Position numbers and translations under genes: made by a program
The notes under the pieces: model-generated
The model's database searches: none
What the model was told of the DNA's origin: nothing
Seen by the model: the letters and a program-made list of their open reading frames with translations, nothing else
In this document: positions 35,436 through 44,259 of the stretch, piece by piece
Position numbering within the stretch: the stretch's first letter is position 1
Layout of the letters: each line of letters begins with the position of its first letter
Source: Patulibacter sp. SYSU D01012
GTDB taxonomy: Bacteria > Actinomycetota > Thermoleophilia > Solirubrobacterales > Solirubrobacteraceae
Direction of reading: 5' to 3'
Assembly (NCBI RefSeq): GCF_017916475.1
Contig: NZ_JAFMTB010000001.1
Span: forward strand, 930,001-994,000
Length of the DNA: 64,000 bases

Positions 35436-36328
35436 CGCCGCAGCCCCCACGCGACCGCGCCGGCGACGACGCCGGCCATCGTCACCATCGCCGCGCCGGC
35501 GGCGCGCCAGGACTCCGGCAGGTGGTGGCGGGCGTCGACCGGGTCGGGCGGGAAGCCGTAGACCTCGGGCTCGTCGAGCAGCAGGAAGAACGCCCCGGCG
35601 CCGCCGATGCCGTCGGCCTCCTCGTTCAGGTACAGCCGGGCGTCGTGGAGGCCGCGCTCGTGGAGCGCGTCGACCCGCTGCTCGGCCCGCACCCGCAGGT
35701 CGTCCAGGTCGCCGTACTGGATGGACTGCGTCGGGCACGCCTTCGCGCACGCGGGCGTCTCGTCCGCGCCGATGCGGTCGTAGCAGAGGGTGCACTTCCA
35801 GGCGCGTCCGTCCTCCTCGCGGCGGTCGATCACGCCGAAGGGGCAGGCGGGCACGCAGTAGCCGCAGCCGTTGCAGACGTCGGACTGCACGACGACGGTG
35901 TCGAACTCGGTGCGGAAGAGGGCGCCGGTCGGGCAGACGTCGACGCAGGCCGCGTGCGTGCAGTGCTTGCAGACGTCGGAGGACATGAGCCAGCGCATGC
36001 CGTCCGCGGCGTCCCGCAGCGGCACGTCGGGGGAGAGCTGGGCGCGGCCGACGAGACCCATCTCGTCCGCGTCGACCCGCTGCTCGACGAACGCGACGTG
36101 GCGCCAGGTGTTCGCGCCGAGCGCCGTCGTGTTGTCGAGCGACCGGCCCGTGAACTCCTGGCCGTCCGCGGGGACGTGGTTCCACTCCTTGCAGGCGATC
36201 TCGCACGCCTTGCAGCCGATGCACAGCGAGGTGTCGGTGAAGAACCCCTTCCGCGGCTGCGCGTCCGCGCCGTAGCTGTCGGACCCGCGGGCGACGGTGT
36301 GGGTGATCTGCAGCGGGGTGGTGCTCAC
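35432..36328 (-). CDS. Formate dehydrogenase Fe-S subunit (four [4Fe-4S], FdnH/HybA-like)
   Basis: 298 residues. Four Cys clusters are visible: CIGCKACEIACKEWN (about residues 36-50), VCKHCTHAACVDVCP, VCNGCGYCVPACPFGV and WKCTLCYDR with ACAKACPT, the four-cluster ferredoxin arrangement that wires the catalytic subunit to the membrane. A C-terminal hydrophobic helix (AAGAAMVTMAGVVAGAVAWGL) anchors it. There is no twin-arginine or other signal peptide. The GTG at 36328 overlaps the stop of the catalytic subunit as GTGA and its own stop overlaps the anchor's ATG, so the three genes are translationally coupled. Confidence 0.94.
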   Translation of the reverse strand: MSTTPLQITHTVARGSDSYGADAQPRKGFFTDTSLCIGCKACEIACKEWNHVPADGQEFTGRSLDNTTALGANTWRHVAFVEQRVDADEMGLVGRAQLSPDVPLRDAADGMRWLMSSDVCKHCTHAACVDVCPTGALFRTEFDTVVVQSDVCNGCGYCVPACPFGVIDRREEDGRAWKCTLCYDRIGADETPACAKACPTQSIQYGDLDDLRVRAEQRVDALHERGLHDARLYLNEEADGIGGAGAFFLLLDEPEVYGFPPDPVDARHHLPESWRAAGAAMVTMAGVVAGAVAWGLRR

Positions 36329-39300
36329 GCGCTCTCCTCCGGCGTGGTCCAGTCCGGCTCGTCGCCGCGGCCGAGGGGCGGGTGCTCCGTCGTCCCGGCC
36401 TCGCGCGGCGGGCCGTGCGGGTCGGTGCCCGCGAGCGGGCGGTGCAGGTCGGCGGGCGCGATCGGCCGCTGGTCGGCGCCGTGGTGCTCGGGCGTGCGGC
36501 CGGGCTCGACGGCGTAGACGTCGCGGCCGTCCGGTGTGACGGTGGGGTCGGGCCCGTTCGCGCGGTCGCGGTAGCCCTGGACGAACGGCTCCAGGTCGGC
36601 GCCGCGCGGGCGCCGGCCGGGGACGATGTCGCAGGTCGACGCCTTGAACTCGCTGATGTGGGTGTTGCGGTCCATGACGATCGGCAGCAGGTCGTTCGCG
36701 GCGTCGCCGACCGCCAGGCCGTTCGGGCCCCAGTGGTACGGCAGGCCGATGGTGTGGACGGTGCGCCCGCCGATCACGTGCGGCCGCACGCGGTCGGTGA
36801 CCATCACGCGCGCCTCGATCGCCGTGCGCTCCGAGACGAGCGTCGCCCACTCGCCGTGCCGCAGCCCGCGCAGCGCGGCCAGCTCGGGGGAGACCTCGGC
36901 GTACGGGTCGGGCGCCAGCTCGGCCAGGTGGGGGAGGAAGCGCGACATGCCGCCGGCCGTGTGGTGCTCGGCGATCCGGTAGGTCATGACCTGGAACGGG
37001 AAGACCGCGTGCCCGTCCGCGGACGGCTCGGGGTTGGAGCGGTTGTCGTCGCGCTCCTCGATCTGGCGGGTCGGGCTGGCCTGCGACCGCGGGTGGACGA
37101 GGTTGCGCGTCGTCGACTCGTGCGGCTCGTAGTGGCTCGGCATCGGCCCGTCGATCAGCCCGGCCGGGGCGTACAGCCAGCCCTTGCCGTCGGCCTGCAT
37201 CACGAACGGGTCGTCGCCGCGCAGCGCCCACTCCGCCGTCGCGCCCTCCTCGGGCACGTAGTCGGGGCGCATGTCGGCGGTGAAGTCGGGGATGTCCAGC
37301 CCGGTCCAGCGCTCCTGCTCCTCGTCCCACCAGACGAGCTTCTTGCGCTCGCTCCACGGCCGGCCGTCGGGGTCGGCGGACGCGCGGTTGTAGAGCACGC
37401 GGCGGTTGAGCGGCCACGCCCAGCCCCACTCGGGGGCGGGGGACGACGCGTCGCCCGTCGTGTTCGGCGTGCGCCGCGCGGTCTGGTTGACCTCGTCGGC
37501 GAACGACCCGGAGTACAGCCAGCAGCCCGACGCGGTCGACCCGTCGTCCCGCAGCTCGCGGTAGCCGCCCACGGCCCGGCCGTCGGTGACGGTGTAGCCG
37601 GAGATCTCCTTCAGCACCGCCTCGCCGTCCGGGTCCTCCGTCGGGCCCGTCGTGGGGTAGTCCCACGTCAGCTCGAGCAGCGGGCGGTCGCGCTCGTCCG
37701 TCGACGCGGCCAGCTTCTCGCGGATGCGCTTGCCCAGGTGGTAGGCGAAGTGCAGCTCGGAGCGGCAGTCGTCCGGCGGCTCGATCGCCTGGTGGCGCCA
37801 CTGCAGCAGCCGGTGCGTGTTCGTGAAGGTCCCGGCCTTCTCCGCGTGCGTGGCGGCGGGCAGGAAGAAGACCTCCGTCCCGATCTCCTCCGTCCGCAGC
37901 TCGCCCGTCTCGATCTCGGGCCCGTCCTTCCAGAACGTGGCCGACTCGATCAGCTGCAGGTCGCGGACGACGAGCCACTTCAGGTTGGCCATGCCCAGCC
38001 GGTGCAGCTTGGCGTTCGCCGAGCCGACGGTCGGGTTCTCGCCCATCACGAAGAAGCCCTCGACCTCGCCCTCGTGCATCCCCATCACCGTGGGGTAGAT
38101 CGAGTGGTCGCCCGTGATCCGCGGCAGGTAGTCGAAGCAGAAGTCGTTCTCGGCGGTGGCGTGCTCGCCCCACCAGGCCTTCAGCATCGAGACCAGGTAG
38201 TTGCGCGCGTGGCCCCAGTAGCCGGCCTCGGGCTCGTTCTGCTCGATGTAGTGGTCCAGACCCTGCTCGGGCGACGCGTCCGGCATCGGCAGGTAGCCGG
38301 GCAGCAGGTTGTAGAGCGTCGGGATGTCGGTCGAGCCCTGGATGGACGCGTGACCGCGCAGCGCCATGATCCCGCCGCCCGGACGCCCCATGTTGCCCAG
38401 CAGCAGCTGCAGGATCGACGCCGCCCGGATGTACTGCGTGCCCGTGGTGTGGTGCGTCCAGCCGACGGAGTAGACGAAGGCCGTGGTGCGCTCGCGGCCG
38501 GAGTTGGCGCAGATCGCGTCGGCCAGGCGACCGAACTGGTCCTGCGGGATGCCGCAGACCTGCTCGACCATCTCGGGCGTGTAGCGGGCGAAGTGCCGCT
38601 TGAGAACCTGGAAGACGCAGCGCGGGTGCTGCAGCTTCGGGTCCTTCGGCATGTCGGACGGGTTGCCGACCGGCGCGCCGTGGGCGCCGTGCGACTGCTC
38701 GCCCGTCGGGGTCTGGGAGTCCTTGTCGCTGTCCGCGTCGTCGACGGCGTCCATGCGCATCGGCGTGCCCGACGGCGCGCGCATCGGCATGCCCTCGTAG
38801 CTCCACGACCGCTGGTCGTAGGAGCCCGTCTCCGGGTCCCAGCCCGAGAACAGGCCGCCGAGGTCGTCCGCGTCGGCGAAGTCCTCCGAGACCAGCGTCG
38901 AGGCGTTCGTGTAGTGCTCGACGTACTCGCGGAACTCGAGGCCGTTGCTCAGGACGTGGTTGATCAGGGCGCCGAGGAAGACGACGTCCGTCCCGACGCG
39001 GATGCCCAGGTGCTCGTCCGCCACGGCGCTCGTCCGCGTGAAGCGCGGGTCGACGTGGAAGACCTTGGCCCCGCGCTCCTTCGCCTCCATCACCCACTGG
39101 AACCCGACGGGATGGCACTCGGCCATGTTCGAGCCCTCGATGACGATGCAGTCGCTGTTCGCGAGGTCCTGCAGGTACTGGGTGGCGCCTCCGCGCCCGA
39201 ACGAGGTCCCCAGACCGGGGACCGTGGAGGAGTGTCATATCCGGGCCTGGTTCTCGATCGACACCGCGCCGGCGGCCGAGAAGAGCTTCTTGAGGAGGTA

Positions 39301-39810
39301 GTTCTCCTCGTTGTCCAGCGTGGCGCCGCCGAGGTGCGCGAAGCCGAGCGTGCGGCGCAGCAGCGCGTTGTCGGAGTGGCGGCGGTCCTGCCAGGTGCGC
39401 CGGCGGGTGTCGATGACGCGGTCGGCGATCATGTCGACCGCGGTGTCCAGGTCGAGGTCCTGCCACTCCGTCGCGTGCGGCGGGCGGTAGCGGACCTTCG
39501 TCTCGCGCGTCGGCGAGTTGATGAGCGACGGGGTCGACGAGCCGCGCGGGCAGAGGCGGCCGCGGCTGACGGGGGAGTCCGGATCGCCCTCGACGTGGAC
39601 GACCTTCTCGTCCTTCACGTACAGCTTCTGCGCGCAGCCGACGGCGCAGTACGGGCAGACGGAGTCGACGACGCGGTCCACGTCGCGGTTGCGCGGCGTG
39701 ATGGCTCGGGAGCGGCGGGACTGCGCCGCGCTGCCGAGGCCGCGCGGGTCCTCCTTCAGCTGCCGCAGCAGCGGCGGGAGCCGCCGTCGGTTGGGGCGCC
39801 GTTCCGGCAT
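36325..39810 (-). CDS. Selenocysteine formate dehydrogenase catalytic subunit
   Basis: 1161 residues if the in-frame TGA at 39237-39235 is read as Sec192. The N-terminal [4Fe-4S] motif is VCPYCAVGCAQKLYV with a fourth Cys in GRLCPRGSS (residues 52, 55, 59, 87). The Sec site reads ENQARI-Sec-HSSTVPGLGTSFGRGGATQYLQD, matching FdnG-type enzymes. Molybdopterin motifs follow: VIEGSNMAECHPVGFQWVMEAKERGAKV and MGRPGGGIMALRGHASIQGS; the C-terminus has molybdopterin dinucleotide-binding segments. It oxidises formate to CO2 or the reverse. No Tat signal is seen after MPERRPNRRRLPPLL, so the enzyme probably faces the cytoplasm. ATG at 39810; first gene of the fdh operon. Confidence 0.95.
39205..39237 (-). 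promoter_or_regulatory. Sec codon and bacterial SECIS hairpin in fdhG
   Basis: Eleven bases after the TGA (39237-39235) the mRNA forms a perfect 7-bp stem, GGTCCCC with GGGGACC, closing the loop GGTCT (39223-39205). The loop matches the GGUCU apical loop recognised by SelB in E. coli formate dehydrogenase mRNAs, at a similar distance from the UGA. Confidence 0.88.
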
Positions 39811-39818
39811 CTGGGCCC

Positions 39819-39838
39819 ATTCATACCCGACGCGTCGG
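39819..39838 (-). promoter_or_regulatory. fdh operon promoter with 12-bp palindrome
   Basis: TATGAAT lies about 8 bases before the ATG of the catalytic subunit. Directly upstream is the perfect palindrome CCGACGCGTCGG at 39827-39838, placed where it would cover the -35/-10 spacer. A regulator has not been identified. The remaining gap to 39962 is featureless. Confidence 0.4.
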
Positions 39839-39962
39839 TGTACGAAACCCAGGCGGGGAGCGGGATCGCGCCACGTCGGGCCTTCGGGTCGCCGAAGACG
39901 CGGGGTCCGAGCGCGCCTGGCGTGCTGGATCCCCGCCGGCCCCGCATCCGGCCCCGGGCGCC

Positions 39963-40973
39963 TCACCCCGCGCGCCGGGCGCGCGCCACCGCCAGCGCCG
40001 CGGCGGCGGCCGCCCCCGCGCCGAGCAGGCCGCGGCCGTGGCGCAGCACGCGCGCCTCGGGCAGGCGACGGCGCGCCTCGCGGCCGAACGGCCCGTGCGC
40101 GCCGTGGTCCTCGTGCTCGTCGAGCGGCGCGTGCAGGTTGTCGCGCGCGCCCGGCGGCGTGCGGCGCTGCAGCGTCCGCCAGATCACGGCCGTCGCGGCG
40201 GGGCCGACGACGGGCAGGTCCAGGCGGCCGAGGGCCAGGGCCACGGGCGTCGTCACGTCCACCGCCACGGCCGGCGGCCCGGGGTGGTCGAGGACGTCGC
40301 GCACCGCGCGCGCCACGGCCTCGGGCTGCGCCACGGGCGGGAACGGCCGGCCGCCGCCGCGGGTCCGCGTGCGCGCCCAGCCGAAGTGGGTGGTGTTCAT
40401 GCCGGGCGGGTGGACGAGGGTGACGCGGACGGCGCTGCCGCGCAGGCGCAGCTCGGCCCGCAGCGCGTCGAGGAACCCGCGCAGCGCGTGCTTGGCGCCG
40501 GAGTAGGCCGCGAGCGGCGGGGCGCCCCGCGCGCCGAGGGCGGAGCCGATCTGCACGACGTGCCCGCGGTCCCGCGCGACCATCCGGCGGACGACGGGCA
40601 CGATGCCGTTGAGCGCCCCCAGGTACGTCACCTCGGTCACCCGTCGGCGCTCGTCGGCGGTCAGCTCCAGCGTCGGCGCCTGCACGGAGACCATGGCGCA
40701 GCTCACCCACGCGTCGATGGGCCCCAGCTCGTCCTCGATCCGCGCGACCGCCGCGTCCATCGCGTCCGCGTCCGCCACGTCGACGGGCACCACGAGCGGC
40801 GTGCCGCCCGCCGCGCGCACGTCGGCCGCGGCGCCCTCCAGCCCGGCGCGTCCGCGGGCGATCAGGCCCAGTCGGTGCCCGTCGGCCGCGAGGACGCGGA
40901 CGAGGGCACGGCCGAGCCCGGCGGACGCGCCGGTCACGACGATCGTGCGGGGCGGGCCGGGCGCGCGGGTCAC
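39963..40973 (-). CDS. Short-chain dehydrogenase/reductase with C-terminal extension
   Basis: 336 residues. The Rossmann motif is VVTGASAGLGRALVRVLA (T-G-x3-G-x-G), VDVADADAMDAA follows, and the catalytic residues are in IGSALGARGAPPLAAYSGAKHALRGFL (Ser, Tyr-x3-Lys). Residues 200-220 (LVHPPGMNTTHFGWARTR) continue the SDR fold. After about residue 260 there is a roughly 75-residue extension with an Ala-rich hydrophobic end, which could be membrane-associated; this is seen in a group of actinobacterial SDRs. Substrate unknown. It starts with GTG at 40973, with GAGGA just upstream. Divergent from the phosphoesterase gene. Confidence 0.88.
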   Translation of the reverse strand: MTRAPGPPRTIVVTGASAGLGRALVRVLAADGHRLGLIARGRAGLEGAAADVRAAGGTPLVVPVDVADADAMDAAVARIEDELGPIDAWVSCAMVSVQAPTLELTADERRRVTEVTYLGALNGIVPVVRRMVARDRGHVVQIGSALGARGAPPLAAYSGAKHALRGFLDALRAELRLRGSAVRVTLVHPPGMNTTHFGWARTRTRGGGRPFPPVAQPEAVARAVRDVLDHPGPPAVAVDVTTPVALALGRLDLPVVGPAATAVIWRTLQRRTPPGARDNLHAPLDEHEDHGAHGPFGREARRRLPEARVLRHGRGLLGAGAAAAAALAVARARRAG

Positions 40974-41084
40974 GTCCTCGCCCGTGCCCGCGGCGGCCGT
41001 GCGGCAACCCGACCGGGCCCGGCGGGCGGCCCGGCGACGGGGCGGCGACCTCGCGGCCGCGCGCGGCGGCTAGCGTGGCGGTTG

Positions 41085-41918
41085 ATGCGCACGCCAAACC
41101 GCACGATCCTCCAGCTCTCCGACCCGCACCTGGAGCGCGCGGAGAGCGACGCGGACGCGCGGCTGGCCCGGGCCCTGGGCGCCGTCCGGGCGTCCGGCGT
41201 GCGCCCCGACGCGCTCCTGCTCTCGGGCGACCTGGCCGACGACGGCAGCGACGAGGCCTACGCCCGCCTGCGCGCGCTCGTCGCGCCGGTCGCCGCCGAG
41301 CTCGGCTGCCCCGTCGTCGCGCTGCCGGGCAACCACGACCTGACGGACCCCTTCCGCGCGGCGCTCCTGGACGGCGGGCCGGTCGACCGCGTCGAGTGGC
41401 TCGGCGGGCTGCGGGTGGTCGTCCTCGACACGAACGTCCCGGGCGCCGCCCACGGCGTTCTGCGCGACGAGCAGCTCGCGTGGCTGGCGGAGCAGCTCGC
41501 CGCGCCGGCGCCCGACGGCACGCTGCTGGCGCTGCACCACCCGCCGATCCCCACGCCGCACCCGCTCATGATCCGGCTGGCGCTCCGGCGGCCCGAGCGG
41601 CTGGCCGACGTCGTCCGCGGCACGGACGTGCGCCAGATCGTCTGCGGCCACGCGCACGCTGCGGCGGCCGGCACCCTCGCCGGGATCCCGGTGTGGTCCG
41701 CGCCGGCGCTCACGGTGACGATGGACCCCGTCTCGCCCGCCGGCCGCCTGCGCGCCTGGGCCGACCTGGGCGGCATCACCCGCCTGGACCTGTTCGGCCA
41801 GGACTGGATCGCCACGCACGTGCCCGTGAGCGCGGGCGCGACGGTGCTCTACGACGATCCGCTCGCCGAGCGGACGGCGTGGCTCGACGCGGCCGAGGCG
41901 CAGGAGGGCGGCGACTGA
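41085..41918 (+). CDS. CpdA-like class III phosphodiesterase (calcineurin-fold metallophosphoesterase)
   Basis: 277 residues. All metallophosphoesterase motifs are visible: ILQLSDPHLE (D-x-H), LLLSGDLADDGSDEAY (G-D-x), VVALPGNHDLTDPF (G-N-H-D), LALHHPPIP and VCGHAHAAAAG (G-H-x-H). This pattern is that of CpdA, which hydrolyses 3',5'-cyclic AMP, and of related actinobacterial enzymes; the exact substrate needs assay. Two metal ions are expected at the site. A TAGCGT box lies 8 bases before the ATG, so the mRNA is likely leaderless. It converges on cbiQ, with 31 bases between the stops. Confidence 0.9.
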   Translation: MRTPNRTILQLSDPHLERAESDADARLARALGAVRASGVRPDALLLSGDLADDGSDEAYARLRALVAPVAAELGCPVVALPGNHDLTDPFRAALLDGGPVDRVEWLGGLRVVVLDTNVPGAAHGVLRDEQLAWLAEQLAAPAPDGTLLALHHPPIPTPHPLMIRLALRRPERLADVVRGTDVRQIVCGHAHAAAAGTLAGIPVWSAPALTVTMDPVSPAGRLRAWADLGGITRLDLFGQDWIATHVPVSAGATVLYDDPLAERTAWLDAAEAQEGGD

Positions 41919-41949
41919 CCGGCGGGACGCCGCGAAGCGCCGTCCGTCC

Positions 41950-42726
41950 TCAGCCGCCGAGCAGCCGGGCGCCGGCCACCGTCGCCGCCGCGAGCAGCGG
42001 CACGCTCAGCGCGCCCGCCCACTCCGCGGCCGTGGCCCGGCTGGTCAGCAGGTTGGCGGGCAGGCCGCCGTCCCAGCCGCGCGAGACCATGGCCAGCTGC
42101 ACCCGCTCGCCGCGCTCGAAGCAGCGGACGAGCAGCGTGCCGGCCGAGCGGATCACCGCGCGGGCCTGCCAGAGGAAGCGCGGGTCGTCGCCGCGGGCGA
42201 CGCGGGCGGTCTGCATGCGGCCCAGCTCGGCCAGGACCACCTCGACGTAGCGGATGGTGAACCCGGCGATCGCGGTGAGGACGCGGGGGGCGTGCAGGCG
42301 CTCGGCGCCCGCCAGGATCGCCGCCGGCGGGGTGCAGGCCGCCACGACCGCGGTCGCCAGCAGGACGAGCGAGGCCTTCGCGACGATGGTCCACGCCATC
42401 CACAGGCCCTCGACCGCCAGGGGCACGCCGAGCACGTGGACGCGGTCGCCCGTCGCCACGAACGGCAGGACGATCACGAAGAGCACGAACGGGATCTCGA
42501 CGACCAGGCGCTTGGCCAGGTCGAGCGGCGGCATCTGCGCCACCGTCGCGGCGGCCAGCACGAGCAGCAGGTGCAGGCCGTAGGGCCAGAAGGTGTGCGT
42601 CGGCGTCAGCGCCACGGCGACGGCGAACAGCGCGAGCGCCAGGACCTTGCACTGCGGGGCCAGGCGGTGCGCCGGCGTGTCGAGGCCGAGGAGCTCCTCG
42701 TTGCCCCCGTGGGCGGCGCCGCTCAT
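41950..42726 (-). CDS. cbiQ: Cobalt ECF transporter transmembrane subunit CbiQ
   Basis: 258 residues. CbiQ is the T component that joins the substrate-binding CbiM to the ATPase CbiO. It has about six hydrophobic helices (CKVLALALFAVAVALTP, FVLFVIVLPFVATGD, LVLLATAVVAACTPP) and the two coupling Ala-Arg-Gly motifs as QTARVARGDDPRFLW and QLAMVSRGWDGGLP, each A/S-R-G, which dock on the ATPase. The N-terminus GNEELLGLDTPAHRLAPQCKV, with pairing of L-D and H-R-L, is typical. The ATG at 42726 overlaps the stop of an 8-codon leader ORF. It is more than 20 kb from the CbiX-CbiO fusion and 33 kb from cbiM. Confidence 0.92.
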   Translation of the reverse strand: MSGAAHGGNEELLGLDTPAHRLAPQCKVLALALFAVAVALTPTHTFWPYGLHLLLVLAAATVAQMPPLDLAKRLVVEIPFVLFVIVLPFVATGDRVHVLGVPLAVEGLWMAWTIVAKASLVLLATAVVAACTPPAAILAGAERLHAPRVLTAIAGFTIRYVEVVLAELGRMQTARVARGDDPRFLWQARAVIRSAGTLLVRCFERGERVQLAMVSRGWDGGLPANLLTSRATAAEWAGALSVPLLAAATVAGARLLGG

Positions 42727-42749
42727 GGGCGGATCCCGGTCGCGCGCAT
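42723..42749 (-). CDS. Leaderless 8-codon uORF coupled to cbiQ
   Basis: ATG at 42749, 6 bases after a TACCGT box, encodes MRATGIRP. Its TGA (42725-42723) overlaps the ATG of cbiQ as ATGA. The layout is the same as at selB: TACCGT, short spacer, mini-ORF, overlap. No Shine-Dalgarno is obvious for cbiQ itself. Predicted from layout only. Confidence 0.5.
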   Translation of the reverse strand: MRATGIRP

Positions 42750-42768
42750 GGCCTGACGGTACCGGCGG

Positions 42769-42793
42769 GCGGCCCGCCGCGGCGGCGGGCCGC
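42769..42793 (-). terminator. Hairpin after the MFS gene
   Basis: A 10-bp perfect stem, GCGGCCCGCC with GGCGGGCCGC, and 5-base loop, between the MFS stop (42839) and the cbiQ leader. It separates the two transcripts. No U tract. Confidence 0.55.
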
Positions 42794-42838
42794 GCTCGCG
42801 CGCGGGGTGGACGGGCGTCCCCGCGGCGGCGGGCGGGC

Positions 42839-44155
42839 CTACGCCGACGCGTGGGGGCGGAACTCCGCCGCCCGCCGCAGCGGCGGCGTCACGCGCAGCC
42901 GCAGCGACACGAGCAGGGCCAGGCCCAGCAGCGCGGCGCCGAGGAGCACCACGCCGGTCCACCGCCCGGCCGTCCACGCGGTGCCGCCGAGCGGGCCGGC
43001 GACGGACGAGCCCGCGTAGTACGCGAGCAGGTACAGCGCCGACGCCTGCGCCGGCGCCTCGACCGCGCGGCGCCCCACCCAGCTGGATGCGACGGAGTGC
43101 GCGGCGAAGAACCCGGCGGTCAGCGTGGCGACGCCCAGGATCACGACCGGCAGCGGATGCAGCAGCGTCAGCGCCAGGCCGACGGCCGCCAGCAGCACCC
43201 CCACCGGCAGCATGGTCCGCCGCCCGATGCGGTCCGCGAGCCGGCCCGACACCGCGGACGCCACGGACCCGACGGGGTAGACCAGGAAGACGGCCGCGAT
43301 CGCGGTCTGTCCCAGCCCGTAGGGGGCGGCCTCCAGCCGGAACCCCAGCGCGTTGAACACCGCGACGAACGTGCCCATGAGCAGCGCCGCCATCGCGTCG
43401 AGGCGCAGCTGGCCGCGGTCCTCGAGGTGGCCCCGCAGCGACGTCAGCGTCTCGCGCGCCCGGAACGGGCGGGCGTGGAAGTAGCGCGATCCGGGGACGA
43501 GCCGCAGGAAGACGGCGGTGCAGAGCAGGCTGAGGACGCCGACGCCGAGCAGCGACACGCGCCAGCCGCCGACGTCGGCGAGCGCGCCGCCGACCAGGCG
43601 CCCGCCCATGCCGCCGAGCGCGTTGCCGCCGATGTACAGGCCGATCGAGCTGCCGAGCGAGGTGGGGTGGACCTCCTCCGTCAGGTAGGCCATCGCGACG
43701 GCGGGCAGCCCCGCCAGGGCCAGGCCCTGCAGCGCGCGCACGACGAGCAGGGTGGCGAAGGACGGCGCGGCCGCGGCGACGAGGGCGAGCACGCCGGAGA
43801 GCAGGAGCGACCAGGACATGACCCGCATCCGGCCGACCGCGTCCGACAGCCAGCCGGCGGGCAGCAGCCCCAGGGCGAGCGCCCCCGTCGTGACCGACAG
43901 CGTCAGGCTCGACGCCGCGGGGCTGACGTGGAGGTCGCGCGTGAGCAGCGGCAGCAGCGGCTGCGTCGTGTAGAGCAGGGCGAAGGTCGCCAGGCCCGCG
44001 GCGAACATCGCGACGGACAGGCGGCGATACCCCTCCGAGCCGCGAAGCAGCCGCCCGTCGTCGTCGGCGGCAGCGTCGGGCGCGTCCGGCGGGGGCGGCG
44101 CGCCGGCCTCGGCCGTCCCGGTCGCTGGGTCCCCGCCGTCCGTCGTCGTCGCCAT
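42839..44155 (-). CDS. MFS transporter, YnfM/inner-membrane transport family
   Basis: 438 residues, about twelve helices. Motifs are FALLYTTQPLLPLLTRDLHVSPAASSLTLSVTTGALAL in helices 1-2 (the LLPL-x-Y/T-Q-P arrangement of YnfM/YgaY-type proteins), LLPAGWLSDAVGRMRVM in loop 2-3, ALQGLALAGLPAVAMAYLTEEV in helix 4, and SGRLADRIGRRTMLPVGVLL in loop 8-9. The first 40 residues are Ala/Asp/Pro-rich and cytoplasmic. The substrate is unknown; relatives export sugars, arabinose-like compounds or drugs. A TACGTT box is 7 bases before the ATG at 44155, indicating a leaderless mRNA. Confidence 0.88.
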   Translation of the reverse strand: MATTTDGGDPATGTAEAGAPPPPDAPDAAADDDGRLLRGSEGYRRLSVAMFAAGLATFALLYTTQPLLPLLTRDLHVSPAASSLTLSVTTGALALGLLPAGWLSDAVGRMRVMSWSLLLSGVLALVAAAAPSFATLLVVRALQGLALAGLPAVAMAYLTEEVHPTSLGSSIGLYIGGNALGGMGGRLVGGALADVGGWRVSLLGVGVLSLLCTAVFLRLVPGSRYFHARPFRARETLTSLRGHLEDRGQLRLDAMAALLMGTFVAVFNALGFRLEAAPYGLGQTAIAAVFLVYPVGSVASAVSGRLADRIGRRTMLPVGVLLAAVGLALTLLHPLPVVILGVATLTAGFFAAHSVASSWVGRRAVEAPAQASALYLLAYYAGSSVAGPLGGTAWTAGRWTGVVLLGAALLGLALLVSLRLRVTPPLRRAAEFRPHASA

Positions 44156-44259
44156 CCGTTTCAACGTACAACCGTCGCGGCGCGCGCTCTGTGCGGCGGG
44201 CGACGGTGTCGGTGGCGCCCGGCCGGCGAGGCGCCGCACGGGGCCGCCGGCCGGGCGCG

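Noticed and set aside
39235-39237. Stop codon splitting the formate dehydrogenase gene, a possible pseudogene
   Set aside because: The frame continues past the TGA with exact FdnG-like sequence, the position is that of the catalytic Sec, a SECIS-like hairpin with a GGTCT loop follows, and selA, selB, selD and tRNA-Sec are nearby. It is a Sec codon.
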